Shown one piece after another: positions 50,459 to 62,074 of a stretch of 64,000 nt of DNA. Position numbers and translations under genes: made by a program. Positions within the stretch are counted from its first letter, which is position 1; every line of letters begins with the position of its first letter. Below the pieces are notes generated by a model, which did no database searches, was not told the origin of the DNA, and saw only the letters and a program-made list of their open reading frames with translations. The stretch is from Panonychus citri (taxonomy: Eukaryota > Arthropoda > Arachnida > Trombidiformes > Tetranychidae). Where the stretch lies: assembly GCF_014898815.1 (NCBI RefSeq), contig NW_026515438.1, forward strand, positions 620,001 to 684,000, in the 5' to 3' direction.

Positions 50459-51670
50459 GATGACGATGGTTAGACAATCCGAGAAATTAATTTGATAACA
50501 ATTAGAAAATAATTAAGTCACAATTTGAGAGTTTAAAGTTAACCAACAATGAGAAATAAAATAAGAACGATGATTAAGTTGTTTGTTAACTTGGAAACTA
50601 TTTAATGATGATGATGATGATTTTGTGATGTCGATAATCAACTGAGTCGAGAAATGTTCAGTTCTGAATTCGAGGTTTAATCAAAGGTCCAATGCGCAAG
50701 GTAACACAAAAGGAATACGTTGATTCTGATCAACTATTTCTCGCGCAAGACTTTTAATTCAACAGTTAATTTTATTAAATTAATTATTTGACTGAAGAAA
50801 ATAACTTTTGATCAGCTAATTAGGTTTACCTATTGGTTGATTGTTAACAATTGGTAAGAATATAAAAAGTAATCATTGATTTATTGGTTGAATAGGAGAA
50901 GAAGCTTTTTTTGTTTATTTCCTTTTCCTTTTAAACATTTCGACATTTTCTTTCTCGATCAATTGTGATTCGATTAGTTGATCAAATCTGAAGTGACTTA
51001 TTTTAATTAGATAATCACAATTAACATAAAGGCTCTCATTAGTTGATCCACTTGTATACAGTTTTGGTTAAGATGTTGATCATTTAATTTGATTGATTGT
51101 TGATCTTTTGGTTAAATTTTCAAAGAGCTAATTGTTTACTGGAATCATCTTAATAACACAATTAAATTTAATTCCGTGATAAATATTGATTCAAGTTGAT
51201 GCCGGAAATTTAATCAACAATATAAGTTCAATATCGACCAGGTTAAAAATCACCAAGTTTTAATTGTCGACAAAAAATGTGATAATTTTGATCAATTGTC
51301 ATCAACTCATCTCAATGGTAAGGGTTGTAAATGGTTGAGTAATTAAATGTTTTTCCGTTGATTTAATTGTCAAAATTGGTATTGATTTGATGACGATGAT
51401 TACATGACAGCTCGTGGCAGCCTAGTGGTTGATTGTCAACATTTTGGTTAATTTTTTTTTCATATTTCATTCAGATTCCAGTTTCCTGGTTTATGGTTGA
51501 TTAACATTGAAATGATTGCCTTGATTGTTTCTCTTATTTTTGATTGTTCAAACCTCATCATTTCTTGGTGGAGATGATACAATAATCATCAGTTGATCTT
51601 AATCTCGATTAGTGGCAACAACTACTGGAGATTTAATTTTCAATCTAATTTGTGATCTGCAGTTAACAAT
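50459..51670. promoter_or_regulatory. Head-to-head spacer, Rbfox / orphan membrane protein
   Basis: About 1.2 kb between two divergent start codons. It contains CG-bearing words (TGCGCAAGG near 50694, CTCGCGCAAG near 50738) that are rare in this AT-rich DNA and may mark the Rbfox promoter. An isolated GC-rich patch lies at about 51408-51430. CTGCAG just before the ATG at 51671 could be the acceptor of a 5' UTR intron. Confidence 0.4.
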
Positions 51671-52756
51671 ATGGAATCAATTTCCAATGGGAAAAGTGTA
51701 TCAAACTTATTCCAATTTCTAGTGGTTGTGGAGATCATTTTATTCAATCCAGTTAATTGTGGGAATCAATCGTTATCGACAACACCATTATCGATTTTAT
51801 CATCACCTCTGCCAATACCATCATCGACTTTACCAATTACAACTTTATCCTCTTCGCAATTAACGAAACTCAACGATAAATCTTATGTTATTCCAGTGAG
51901 ATTAAAGTTATCCAAAGAGTTTAATTCAACGAAATCGCTATTGGCCTCAGGCTCTTCGTCATCTTTAAATCTCCCAATCGAGTCCAAATCGAATCTTTTC
52001 CGTTGGTTTCCCTTTAATCGTCTTTATAAACGCCAAGGTAGACAGACAAATGTACAAATCGCTGTGACCGTAACATTGGCCATTACAGCGGCTTTAAGTG
52101 CGATTATTTTGGCCTTGCTAATCGCTCTCTTGATTAGCATTGGAAGCCTTGGATATGCGGTTAAAAAGTGTTCCTTTGGTTTTGGTAAATATCTTTTTAA
52201 ATTGTTCGGTTCAGTCGATCAGCATAGTCACAAGTTTATCCATATAATACATTTGATAATCAGAATTCTGAATGAAGTTTCCGGACGACAACATCATCAA
52301 ACTGATTTCCTATTCCATTTGCTTCATATCGTTCGTGAAGTTGGAATCGAGAGACAAAATCAACGTCTCCTAGCAAGTAATGAGATTAATGTAAACGACA
52401 ACGGTCCACCTCAACTAAATGGTCCACCACCGAATCATCATCACGATTTATCGGGATATCCTGGTTTCTCAGATTCACCGAGAAGTTTTATCGAGCGATC
52501 GGTTCGTCCACCTTTTGAACATGGTCCTATTCCTAAAGGTTATGGTTTTCCTCGAACCTTTGACCATTCAAATCGTGATGAAGATACACCTTTGAGCTAC
52601 AGCAATAAATCAAGTGAATATGAAATGTCCAGGAATCAGAATTCTCATCCAAATCTTCAATACCAGAGTCCATATTATAATAATATCGAAACGTCAAGAC
52701 AAGATTCCTCGTCGGCTTATGATTCAGATCAACATCCGAATCATAAATATAATTAA
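51671..52756 (+). CDS. Orphan single-pass membrane protein with cleavable signal peptide
   Basis: 361 residues, single exon. Residues about 12-31 are hydrophobic and end at VNCGN, like a signal peptide. A Ser/Thr/Leu-rich segment (32-65) could carry O-glycans, with an N-glycosylation motif at NQS. A basic RLYKR site (117-121) may be a proprotein-convertase cleavage site. It is followed by a long membrane segment (about 128-158, ITAALSAIILALLIALLISIG). The rest includes an amphipathic His/Ile/Leu-rich stretch (about 178-222) and a Pro/His/Tyr/Asn-rich tail (240-361). I recognise no family. It faces Rbfox across 1.2 kb. A poly(A) signal AATAAA lies at about 52982-52987. The intact frame over 361 codons with a plausible topology argues for a real gene. 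Confidence 0.75.
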   Translation: MESISNGKSVSNLFQFLVVVEIILFNPVNCGNQSLSTTPLSILSSPLPIPSSTLPITTLSSSQLTKLNDKSYVIPVRLKLSKEFNSTKSLLASGSSSSLNLPIESKSNLFRWFPFNRLYKRQGRQTNVQIAVTVTLAITAALSAIILALLIALLISIGSLGYAVKKCSFGFGKYLFKLFGSVDQHSHKFIHIIHLIIRILNEVSGRQHHQTDFLFHLLHIVREVGIERQNQRLLASNEINVNDNGPPQLNGPPPNHHHDLSGYPGFSDSPRSFIERSVRPPFEHGPIPKGYGFPRTFDHSNRDEDTPLSYSNKSSEYEMSRNQNSHPNLQYQSPYYNNIETSRQDSSSAYDSDQHPNHKYN

Positions 52757-53503
52757 CTGGAAGATATTTTCTCCTGGTTGACCAATCATCTCCTTTGGTT
52801 AAATCTTTAGCTAAAAGCTATAGAATTACAATTTAATTTATATGTTTGATATACATGAAAAAGATTTAATTTATTCACTCCAATTGGTTTATTTCCTTTG
52901 ATTACTACGAATGTGTTTGTGTTAAGTTAATCGTATAAACAATCAGTCTGAAATTGTGTTTGTAAAAATGAGAAAATGATTAATAAATTATGTTAAATAA
53001 TCAAAAAGCAAGACAGTTAATTGTAACTTAATATGAATGGTTGTTGTTGTTTTTGTACCAGAAATTGTTCATTACAAAATTACAACGTCAATTTGGAATC
53101 AACTTTGGTTAACCGTGAAAAAAGCAAAAAGTTAATTAATTTTTAGTTCATTACAGAAGGAGATTGATTTTTTTGTTAACTGATTGAGATGATTAGAGAT
53201 GAACACTAATCGTGTTCAAAGAGTATTTATATTTATAAGCTTTTCTGTCGTTTTAAGATTAGTAAACATAAAGGGGAATTTTTTTGTGTTGGTTTTGATT
53301 GTTACGACTTATTAACGAGAAAATTATCGTTACAATTAGCATGTATATGAGGTCTTTTTCATGAATCTTGGTGTTTTCATGATAGTCAACGGGCATTTGA
53401 CTTGTGTTTTTTTCCGCTTGTTCTTAGGTATAAATAGTTTTATTATAATTAAATAGTACCTTGAAGTTGTATGGAGTTTGTATAATTTTATATATAACAA
53501 TAA
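52757..53503. other. Convergent spacer between orphan membrane gene and Arp1
   Basis: About 750 bp of AT-rich 3' flanks. It contains AATAAA for the left gene (about 52982) and, on the minus strand, AATAAA at about 53439-53444 for Arp1. Nothing else seen. Confidence 0.5.
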
Positions 53504-55188
53504 CTAAAAGGTTTTCCGATGAATCGCTCTGTGACCTGCTTCATCGTACTCTTTTCTTGAGACCCACATACGCTTAAAAGTGTCCAAACTTGCAAGAATC
53601 GATCCTCCGATCCAGGTTGAGAATAATCGTTCACTAGAAGCACTGATTCTTATTTTCAATTCTTTGGGTGTTATCTTCCGAAGCTCGTTCAACAAACGGT
53701 CACCAAAACCTAATCGATAAATGGACAAGTGAATGAGAAAAGAAAATAACGATTAAAGAAAAATTCACTCAAGAGTCAAGATTGTGAAGCAAAAAAAATC
53801 CAATTGTATCCAGGTGATTAGTTTACTGTTAGGTTAATTACCTTTGATTAAAGTGCTTCCTCCACTGAGAACAATATTCTGATAGAAAACTTTCCTTAGA
53901 TCCATGTCAGATTTTTGTATACTATAAGCCAGAACATCATGAACACCTTCAAATTCACAGCCAATGATATCAGGTTTAAATAGAATCTCTGGAGCTCGAA
54001 CTCTTGGACCAGCTCCTATTTCAACGTGATTACCATCAGGAAGGGTATATAAGATTTTCTCTAATTCATTGTTTGTTGCAGAGAGATCATCAAGTGCCCT
54101 GTGGAATTGGTTCAAAGATTAAATATAGAAAGAGAAATTAATGTTTGTGGTAATCAATTTAAATTAAGATCAAAAATTTCACCTTTGAGGGTTACTGGTG
54201 ATATAGCAAATTTTTTCCTTTATATTTTTTACCACTTCAAACTCAGCGGTGGTATTGAAAATAAGACCCTCCTTTCTGTGAAATAATTAGAATGTGATTA
54301 GAGTGAAATAAATTAGAAAAATTGAAACAAAGCGATTGATCAGAATTTTTGACTCATTTACCTTAATAGAAGCTTCAAGTATCTGGTTACATCTCTACCA
54401 GCGATATCAGACCTAACTATTGACATGGGAAGGGCGAAACCTTCGTAAATAGGCACGGCATGAGTTACACCATCGCCTGTAATGGGGAAAGAGATGGAAT
54501 AGATTTTAGATTGTTTGCAATATTATTGAGCTTAAAATTTGTGGAACTACAGTTTACCAGAGTCTAGAACAACACCAGTGGTTCGACCAGTGGCATATAA
54601 ACTGAGGACGGCTTGGATAGATATAAAGAGAGCGGGTACATTGAATGTTTCGAAGAAAATTTCTGCAGCTCGTTCACGATTTCTCCTTGGATTTAAAGGA
54701 GCCTCTGTAGAAAGAATATAATTGAATAGAAGAAAAATGATAAAATCAATAAATTGTAGATGAGCTTGAACCTCTAATTTGGTTGAAAAGAAAATAGAAA
54801 ATAGAAAATAGAAGAGATTTTTGGAAATGTCAAATAAAATCTAAGAGAAAATCTAACCAGTGAGTAGCACGGGATGTTCCTCAGGGAATGTTTGTAGTTG
54901 TTCTTTGGCATAAATATAGCTCCAAATTTTCTCCATCTCATTCCAATCGGTGACAATACCATGTTCCATGGGATATTTAATTGTTAAAAGTCCACGATGC
55001 TCTTCAGCTTTTTTACCAATAAAATTATCCAACTGAAGAGCTCCGGCCATTACCCGAAGGTGTTTTGGTTTACCAATCATGTTGGCAAAAATACATTTTG
55101 GAACTTGATCACCGGCAAAACCTGCCTTGATAACACCTGAACCATTATCAATAACAATAGGTTGATTAGCAATCACATCTAAATCCAT
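53504..55188 (-). CDS. Arp1: Alpha-centractin / actin-related protein 1 (dynactin Arp1)
   Basis: Arp1 forms the short actin-like filament at the core of dynactin, the dynein cofactor. Six minus-strand exons: 54858-55188, 54558-54704, 54362-54476, 54183-54275, 53842-54098, 53504-53709. Phases agree throughout and give 382 residues (human 376). Actin-fold motifs are in order: phosphate-1 loop IDNGSGVIKAGFAGD near residue 12, LLTGEAPLNP, phosphate-2 VVLDSGDGVTHAVPIYEG near 155, adenosine loop LSGGSTLIKGFGDR and the C-terminal HRKTF, which distinguishes it from conventional actin (ending HRKCF). The segment PKHLRVMAG and the short subdomain-2 loop are also centractin-like. Introns are 81-153 bp. 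The start codon faces ERCC1 across 472 bp. Confidence 0.95.
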
Positions 55189-55660
55189 TGTTAAAAAAAG
55201 ATTTAATTTTATAAAACCCTAATGTTAAACAAAAATTAAATCTAATTGACAATCAAATAACAAAAACCAAAAACTTAATCAGCTGCATAGAAAAAACGTT
55301 CACCTGACGAACAATAGATGGCGACAGTTTACATTTTTAGCGCGAAAATTCGGTAATTCAATAAATGAGAATTTTTTTCAACCTTTTGTTTGATGAAAAT
55401 GTTGACATTTTTAATTGTTTCTCTTAATTGTTGCTATTAATTATCTTAATAGTTTTTGTATCTTTAAAGGAGAATTTGATTGTCTTTTCTTACCTAATTC
55501 GCTGAGTAACTAAATTCAATTGTTTGGATTGTTTTTAGAATATGAATGAGAATCGATTTTGTATTTGAATTTTTTTTCTATTCACTTTTTTTCTTAGATA
55601 TTCTTTTTTCTTTTCTTCTTCAATTGTGAGTGATAATTTTAATTTTAATTGTTTATTATC
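55189..55660. promoter_or_regulatory. Bidirectional promoter, Arp1 / ERCC1
   Basis: The 472-bp head-to-head spacer carries a YY1-like AGATGGCGAC (55316-55325) and, 10 bases later, an E2F-like TTTAGCGCGAAAATT (55336-55350). Both are G/C islands in AT-rich DNA. The same two motif types occur in the eIF2B-gamma divergent promoter. Confidence 0.5.
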
Positions 55661-56395
55661 ATGTCAACTGGTAATCCTATTCCTGGTACTTCAACTGGTA
55701 CCAATCAATCAACAGCTACTGCTACTAGTGGAAATGTAACATCTTCGTCTGGTGTTACCTCAATCCCTTTAGCACCGAATGTTGTTCAAGTTAATCCAAA
55801 ATTGAAAAATAATCCAATTCTAACTGGAATTAAGAACGTCCGGTGGATTTTTAATGATATTGTTCCAGATTTTGTTCTTGGTCAAACAACGTGTGCTCTT
55901 TACTTGACCTTAAGACATCATACTCAATATCCTAATTATATTTACGATCGGATGCAACAAGTTGGTAAATCATATCAATTACAAGTGTTACTTGTTCTGG
56001 TTGATGTTATGGATCCAAATGCTTTATTGAAAGAACTCGCTAAAGTATCAATTATGGCGGATTTTACTTTAATTTGCTGTTGGTCAGTTGAAGAAGCTTC
56101 AAGAATAGTTGAACAGTATAAAATGTTTGAGAAAAAATCGCCCGCTGTTATCATGGAGAAACAATTAGCTAATATCAATGGAACAGAGGATAAACATAAG
56201 TGTATCATGGAGGCTCTTTCAAGTATCAAATCGATTAACAAAACTGATTCATTAACATTAATCTCACATTTTGAATCACTCGAGAGAATAGTTAAATCGG
56301 ATGGTGAAACTTTGGGCCTTTGTCCCGGTTTAGGTCCACAAAAGGCGGAGAAATTGTACCAAGCGTTTCATAAACCGTTCCTAAGAAACGATTGA
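55661..56395 (+). CDS. ERCC1: DNA excision repair protein ERCC1
   Basis: Non-catalytic partner of XPF endonuclease in nucleotide excision and interstrand crosslink repair. Single exon, 244 residues from the ATG at 55661. After a Thr/Ser-rich N-terminus comes the central domain (about residues 45-165), with NPKLKNNPILTGIKNVRWIF, DFVLGQTTCALYLTLRHH and the YIYDRMQQVGKSYQLQVLLVLVDV core. The C-terminal tandem helix-hairpin-helix (about 190-240) includes LGLCPGLGPQKAEKLYQAFH, which mediates XPF dimerisation. As expected for ERCC1, the nuclease-type ERKxxxD motif of XPF is absent. It is convergent with the eL28 gene about 250 bp away. Confidence 0.95.
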   Translation: MSTGNPIPGTSTGTNQSTATATSGNVTSSSGVTSIPLAPNVVQVNPKLKNNPILTGIKNVRWIFNDIVPDFVLGQTTCALYLTLRHHTQYPNYIYDRMQQVGKSYQLQVLLVLVDVMDPNALLKELAKVSIMADFTLICCWSVEEASRIVEQYKMFEKKSPAVIMEKQLANINGTEDKHKCIMEALSSIKSINKTDSLTLISHFESLERIVKSDGETLGLCPGLGPQKAEKLYQAFHKPFLRND

Positions 56396-56644
56396 ATAAC
56401 CAATTAGTTTTTCTATTGTTAAAATCGTTCTATTAACGTTATTTTTTCACCACAAAGATTTGATTAGAAACCGAGAATCAAAGGATAAAGATTGAGAAAT
56501 TTCATCAAATTTTAAATTTAATTTGTATCTGTTTGGTTGACGCGATAATTTTCGTTTAAATGATTTGGGGGGAAAAAAGCGAACTTTGTAATGATTATAT
56601 ATCAATTTAATGACCGAGTAGGTTACACAAAAGTGGATCATAGT

Positions 56645-57227
56645 TTATTCGGCTTTCTTGGCTCGCTTGTTTCTCTTTTTGTGAATTCGAGGTTGCTGGC
56701 TTCGAAGAAGAGCACTAGCTTTACGAAGAACAGACTAAATAGTAGAAAAGAAAAGAAAAGATAAGAAGAAAAAGGGAAAAAAAGAGAAATTGATTAGAAT
56801 CGATTGGAGGAAAATGGTTCGTTCTTTCTTCGAGAAAGGAAATCGAGAGATTGAACAATCAAATACATACCATCTTAAGATCGGTCCGGTAGAAATTTTT
56901 ATTGACGAATTTCTTGATGCTACGATAAACTCGTCTATTGTCTTTTAAAAGTGGGACTCGTTGAAGGGATTTTTTGGGCATCATTTGGTATTTTCGCTTA
57001 CGGTAAACTAGAACAACACCTTTACCCTTTGGGTGAGATGTGACAGACAAGCTTTTCCTTTGAATACTTCCATGCCATCGGAGAGATTGTACACCCTTAG
57101 GGTTAAGGGGATCCTTGGAAAATGGAACTTTGATTCCTTTTTGTTTGTAAATATGACAATTATGGTTCTTGGTGAAAAGCCAAAGAAGATCTCGACTAAC
57201 ATTGATTCCAGTGTTACTTCCAGCCAT
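56645..57227 (-). CDS. RpL28: Ribosomal protein eL28 (RPL28)
   Basis: 60S subunit protein. Two coding exons, 56871-57227 (119 codons) and 56645-56734 (29 residues plus stop), phase 0, for 148 residues (human 137). The N-terminus MAGSNTGINVSRDLLWLFTK aligns with eL28 (S-x-L-L-W-x-I/F-x-x-N). KPDLN-type positions, RKYQMMPKKSLQ, and the Lys/Arg-rich tail HKKRNKRAKKAE are typical. A 5' UTR intron is likely: a CAG acceptor at about 57258 and a GTAAGTTT donor at about 57514 (minus strand) place the first, non-coding exon near 57515-57540. The stop codon is embedded in GAATAAAC, so an AATAAA signal overlaps the end of the frame. Confidence 0.95.
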
Positions 57228-58741
57228 TGTGAAATTTAATTTAGAAGTTTATTTGAAACCTGTTGATAAAAGGGAAAATATAAAATATAAAACAAGAACA
57301 AAAAACAAATCAATCAATCAATTAACCAAAAAAAAAAGATAATATCAATAAACAAAAATGAAACAAGTAAAAAAAGGAAACAGTAAACATCAAATTATTT
57401 TAAAAGACAATTCATTTGAAAATAAACAAATTAATCGCCCTTTAAACACTTGGCTATTACTAATTGAACGCTAATAATTAAGGAAAAACGTATTAAAATC
57501 AATAAAAACTTACCTAACAAGATGAAACAATTAAATTAATCACTAGAAGTGGATGTAGTTTTCCTGACCAATTTACTTTTTAACAAAAATCCAAAGCAAA
57601 CGGAAACTGAAGCTCAGATTTCCGGTTACAGAAAAAGCTCTGAGAATAGCGCGAAACTCATTCTACATCGGCTATTTTCAGAGCATCGAACAAAAAATTT
57701 TTCTGTAAACAAAAAATTCTTTTTCCACTTGTCAACATAAATTGTAATTAGACTTTAAAATTAATTCTTTTAATTAATTTAATTCTATTTAGATACAACA
57801 TTAATTTCTTTTTTTTTTAAAAATTATCAAGTGATTATTAATTACGATCGAATTTCTTTTATTACAAATTAAATTACCATTTCTATTGGATGGAATCAAA
57901 CAATTAAAGGTAACTTGTCAATAGATTTTTATTTTTTTCTTCTTGTTCTTAATAGTGAAATTTATGTTCTCTATTAATTGTTGTTCTCAATGATTCTAAC
58001 GTTTTCGGTTAATTTTGAAGTTTTAGTGTTTAAATTAATTTTGTTTGTGTTAACTTGATTTGGTTAATTGTTTTTGTAATTGTATCTTTAAGGTAATAAT
58101 TTGATATAAAAAAAGCGCCTCAACATTGTGTTGTATTGTTTTTCTTGGGTTTTGAGTTTGCCCAATAGGAGAAGCCTTTTAATGATGATTTCTTGTTTGA
58201 TAGAATAGAGAATGTAAAAGATAATTTAGATTAGATTTACATTGATCATTGGTTCATCGATAATTAATCGTTATACTTTTCTTTTTATCTCTTTTCATCT
58301 TGTTTCTGGTAGAATTTGGATTCTGGAGATCGATCCCTTGTAACGGTGCCTTCTACTTTCAGTGTGTATTCATTTCCAACGTTCATCATTATTATTTCAT
58401 AATCTTCACATATCTTCATCTCTTCAGTTAATTTAATTTGTTCTCCCATCGATTTAAAATGAATTTCAATTTTAAATCTTCATGAAAATTCATTTAACGA
58501 GATTAATTTGTCAAATAAATTGACAAGTCATAATATCAGTTATCATAATTAGATAAAATTCTCGATAGTTTTTTTTTCTCTCTGTCTATTTTTTTCTCTC
58601 TCTCTCTCTCTCTCTCTCCTTCTTTGTCTCATCATTGTATTTAGATCATCAAAACTTCAACTTTAATCTTCTTCTTATCATCTTTATCTAATCTCCATCA
58701 TTTTATTCTCAACGATTTAAAAAAAAAGTTCTTCACTCATT
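57228..58741. promoter_or_regulatory. Divergent upstream region, RpL28 / ARNT
   Basis: 1.5 kb between start codons. The left part holds the RpL28 5' UTR intron and, at 57647-57658, an E2F-like TAGCGCGAAACT; an ETS-like TTTCCGG lies at about 57619-57625. The right part (58565-58620) is a TC-rich tract in the likely 5' UTR of ARNT. The rest is AT-rich with no gene. Confidence 0.45.
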
Positions 58742-61578
58742 ATGGAAAATGAACAAGCTCCTGATAAGGAGAGATTCGCTCGTGAGAATCACAGTGAAAT
58801 TGAACGTCGCCGTCGAAACAAGATGACCGCTTATATCACCGAATTATCTGACATGGTACCAACATGTAGTACATTAGCAAGAAAACCCGATAAATTGACC
58901 ATCCTTCGAATGGCCGTGAATCACATGAAATCATTACGAGGTACCGGTAACACAAGTAACGATGGAACCTACAAACCTTCATTCCTCACTGACCAGGAAC
59001 TTAAACATCTCATTTTAGAGGTAAAATCTTTTTCCACAATTGATTTTTTTTCTATTCTTTATTCCAACCATACTGATAATTCATATAAATTAATTTATCC
59101 AAGGCTATTTAATCATCGAAAAACAAAAGCATAACAAGTAGTAATTTAAATCATTTCTATGTACTGATAACCAAATGAGCACAATCATGTTGAAGGCCAA
59201 TGTTTTAATTTTATTTCCTCTTTGTTTCATCTTCTTTTGTTTTTGTTTTAATTATCTCTCTTTGAGTTTTAATTACCAGTTTTATTAATTATCATTTAAT
59301 ATAATCGTTTTTTTTACATTTAATTTACAGGCTGCTGATGGTTTCTTATTTGTTGTCTCTTGTGATACTGGAAGGATTATCTATGTTTCTGATTCGGTTG
59401 CCCGGTTTTAAATCAATCACAATCAGATTTTTTCAATTCTTGTATATATGATGTTGTTCACCCTGAAGATCGGGAAAAAGTTCAAGAACAACTGTCAACC
59501 TCAGAGTCACCCAATTCAGCAAGAATTTTGGACTTGAAGAGTGAGTTTTATTCCTATTCTAATACCGGATTTATTTTCTTTTTGCTGTTTTTTTTATTAA
59601 TCAACAATCATTTAAATTATATTAGCAATTAACTTCGTTCTTGTGATTGATTTATATTTACCTTTCTTGTTGATATTTAGCTGGAACTGTTAAAAAAGAT
59701 GGAAGTCAAAATATGTCTCGAATGTCAATGGGATCTAGACGTGCATTCATTTGTCGCATGAAAATCGGTAATGTTCAACCTGATGCCTTATCTCCAGGTC
59801 ATATACATCGTATACGCCAAAGAAATAGTTTAGGCCCATCAACGGATGGTAATGCTTATACTGTGGTTCATTGCACTGGTTATATTAAGAATTGGCCTCC
59901 CGCTGGAGTTCCGGTTGAAAGAGGATTAGATGGTGAGGATGGTCATCATGGTTCACATTCCTGTTTGGTTGCGATTGGTCGTCTTCAGGTGACCAGTACA
60001 CCCGATACAAATGATCTAATGGGATCAAATTCTAATGCTGAATTTATAACTCGTCACAGTATGGATGGTAAATTCACTTTTGTTGATCAAAGAGTTGGAA
60101 TTGTTCTCGGTTATCAACCTCAAGAACTTCTTGGTAAATCGTGTTTTGAGTTCTTCCATCCAGAAGATCAGAACCACATGAAAGAATCTTTTGAACAAGG
60201 TAAATATCTCTTTCTTTCTGTTCATTTTTCCCTAATTTAATTTCTCTAACAATTGTCTCTCTTTCTCTCTCCTTTTTAGTTCTTAAGCTCAAAGGACACA
60301 CTATGTCAGCTATGTATCGATTTCGAGCAAAAAATTGCGATTGGATTTGGTTTCGAACGTCAAGTTTTGCTTTCATTAATCCTTACACTTCGGAGGTCGA
60401 ATATATTGTTTGTACCAATGCTTTAGTGAAGTAAGTGATTAAACATTAGGAGTTTTTTTTTCACCACTTAATCAACTAAAATCGTAACTGAGTCACAATT
60501 GATTATTTGGTGGAAAGTGAATTCTTTTTCTACATTATCATTGGTTTGATTGTTTTCAAATCAATTTTGTTTATTCAATAATTTCTAACTAATTAATCTT
60601 ATGTAATAGAAGCCTCAATCAAGGAGGTGATGTTACTACTCAAGATCATCAAAATACAACCGCTGATGGCTCAATGACACACAATTATCAAACTCATTCC
60701 ATTCAAGGAAACGCTGGTTTAATTCAAACTAATCAACAGCCAAAGCCTGAAGGTTTAGACTACAGTTTACAAAGAAATGAAAATGTTTATTCATCAATGA
60801 TTCCTCAAGCTCGACCTCATCTTCATGGACAAACGATGGTCAATGATAGACGATCAACTCCAACAGGCGGTCAAGTTTATTATGATCCAAACGCAAATCA
60901 ATCCAACAACCAAATGAGTTATAATCCTAACAATCTATCATCAGTACCACCACCAACATCCAATCTTGTCGGCGGTCATACATTAGCACAAATGGGTAAA
61001 AGTTCTGGATCCAGAAATACTCCTTCACCGCCAATGGCTGCATGGGTACCAAGACCAATTCAAAGGGTAAAAATTTACCATTTAAATTCTTAATCTCATT
61101 TTCAATTTATAATCTAAATTATTATTATGATCTAATCCTTTTTTATTACCTCGATCAACAGTCTGATGGTTATAATCAATCATATAATCAAATTAGTCCA
61201 CCATCACGAAGTCCGTCAGGACCAACATACACTCAACTTAACAGTGCTATTGGAAATCGAGGTTGGTAAACATTAAACTTTTTCTTTTTACTTCAACCAT
61301 CTCATTAATTAATTATTTAAATTTACTTTTCATCAATCAACATTGTAGCTGGAATGTGGGGACAATGGCAAGGAACTGCTACTCCAGAGACTCCCGTTTC
61401 CTCTGCACCCACTGGTCAACCGACTGCCCAACCAAATCATTCCCAGAATCATGCAAATTCAAATGCTCCAGGAGCTCATCCACCTCAACAAGAATTAACT
61501 GATATGCTACAAATGCTTGGACAGACTGAACCAACATCTTTCGAAGAACTTTCCATGTTTAATTCATTCCCAGAATGA
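58742..61578 (+). CDS. ARNT: Aryl hydrocarbon receptor nuclear translocator (ARNT/tango), with an apparent 1-base deletion in exon 2
   Basis: ARNT is the class II bHLH-PAS partner of AhR, HIF/Sima, Sim and Trh. Exons: 58742-59020, 59331-59540, 59681-60199, 60280-60430, 60610-61066, 61162-61261, 61349-61578. bHLH at residues 10-66 (RFARENHSEIERRRRNKM...KPDKLTILRMAVNHMKSLRG) is ARNT-type, not ARNTL/cycle. PAS-A begins at ELKHLILEAADGFLFVVSCD; PAS-B begins near residue 283 (RHSMDGKFTFVDQR). The tail is Gln/Asn/Pro-rich and ends with a short acidic LTDMLQMLGQTEP...FNSFPE. As written, exon 2 runs into TAA at 59409-59411. One extra C in the CCC at 59401-59403 restores the family pattern (SDSV-x-PVLNQ) and gives the exon the phase required by exon 3. 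With it the product is 648 residues. Poly(A) signals lie at 61583 and 61930. Confidence 0.9.
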
Positions 61579-62074
61579 AAATAATAAATGCTAAGAAAAA
61601 CAATTGAAAGATTCCAAATCTTGAGAAAATATAACCTGGATAAAGAAATCAAAAAAAAAATCTCATATCAACCATCAATTTCACTCTCTCCCTCTCTCAG
61701 CTCACACTCTAAAGGCACAAAAGGGGCAAAAACAAGATGAAAACACAACCCAACTTACAACAATCTCACCCACAATCAACATCATTACACAAACACACAA
61801 TCATAATCATATTTAAACACTGACTTTATCGCAATATTTTGCTTATTTATTTATTGCTCATTCAACTATATGGTTTTAATTTAACATTCATGACAAGCTG
61901 ACTTATAGTTAAGTTATAAAAAACGTTTTAATAAAAATTTTTAACAATCTCACTGTCGTTAAATCAGTTCAATTTACATGGGAAATCTTGATAACAGATT
62001 GAAGTGAATTTATTTCATTGAATTGAATCAACTGATTGCAAACACTTTTCTTTTTACACAAATGACTAGGAGAC
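61579..62074. other. Convergent 3' flanks of ARNT and GTF3C5-like gene
   Basis: About 500 bp. Plus-strand AATAAA occurs at about 61583 and 61930. A minus-strand AATAAA lies at about 62009-62014 and further ones near 61850, so the two 3' UTRs may overlap. Nothing else seen. Confidence 0.5.

Noticed and set aside
55975..56241. 88-codon minus frame within ERCC1
   Set aside because: Antisense shadow of a strongly recognisable ERCC1 frame.
59397..59411. Programmed ribosomal frameshift in ARNT
   Set aside because: No slippery heptamer plus pseudoknot is apparent and none is known in this family; a missing base in a C run is simpler.
61263..61502. Alternative frame of the last ARNT exons via donor at 61266
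   Set aside because: Using the donor after 61261 keeps phase and gives the ARNT-like acidic C-terminus; the alternative yields an unrelated Cys/Ser-rich tail.
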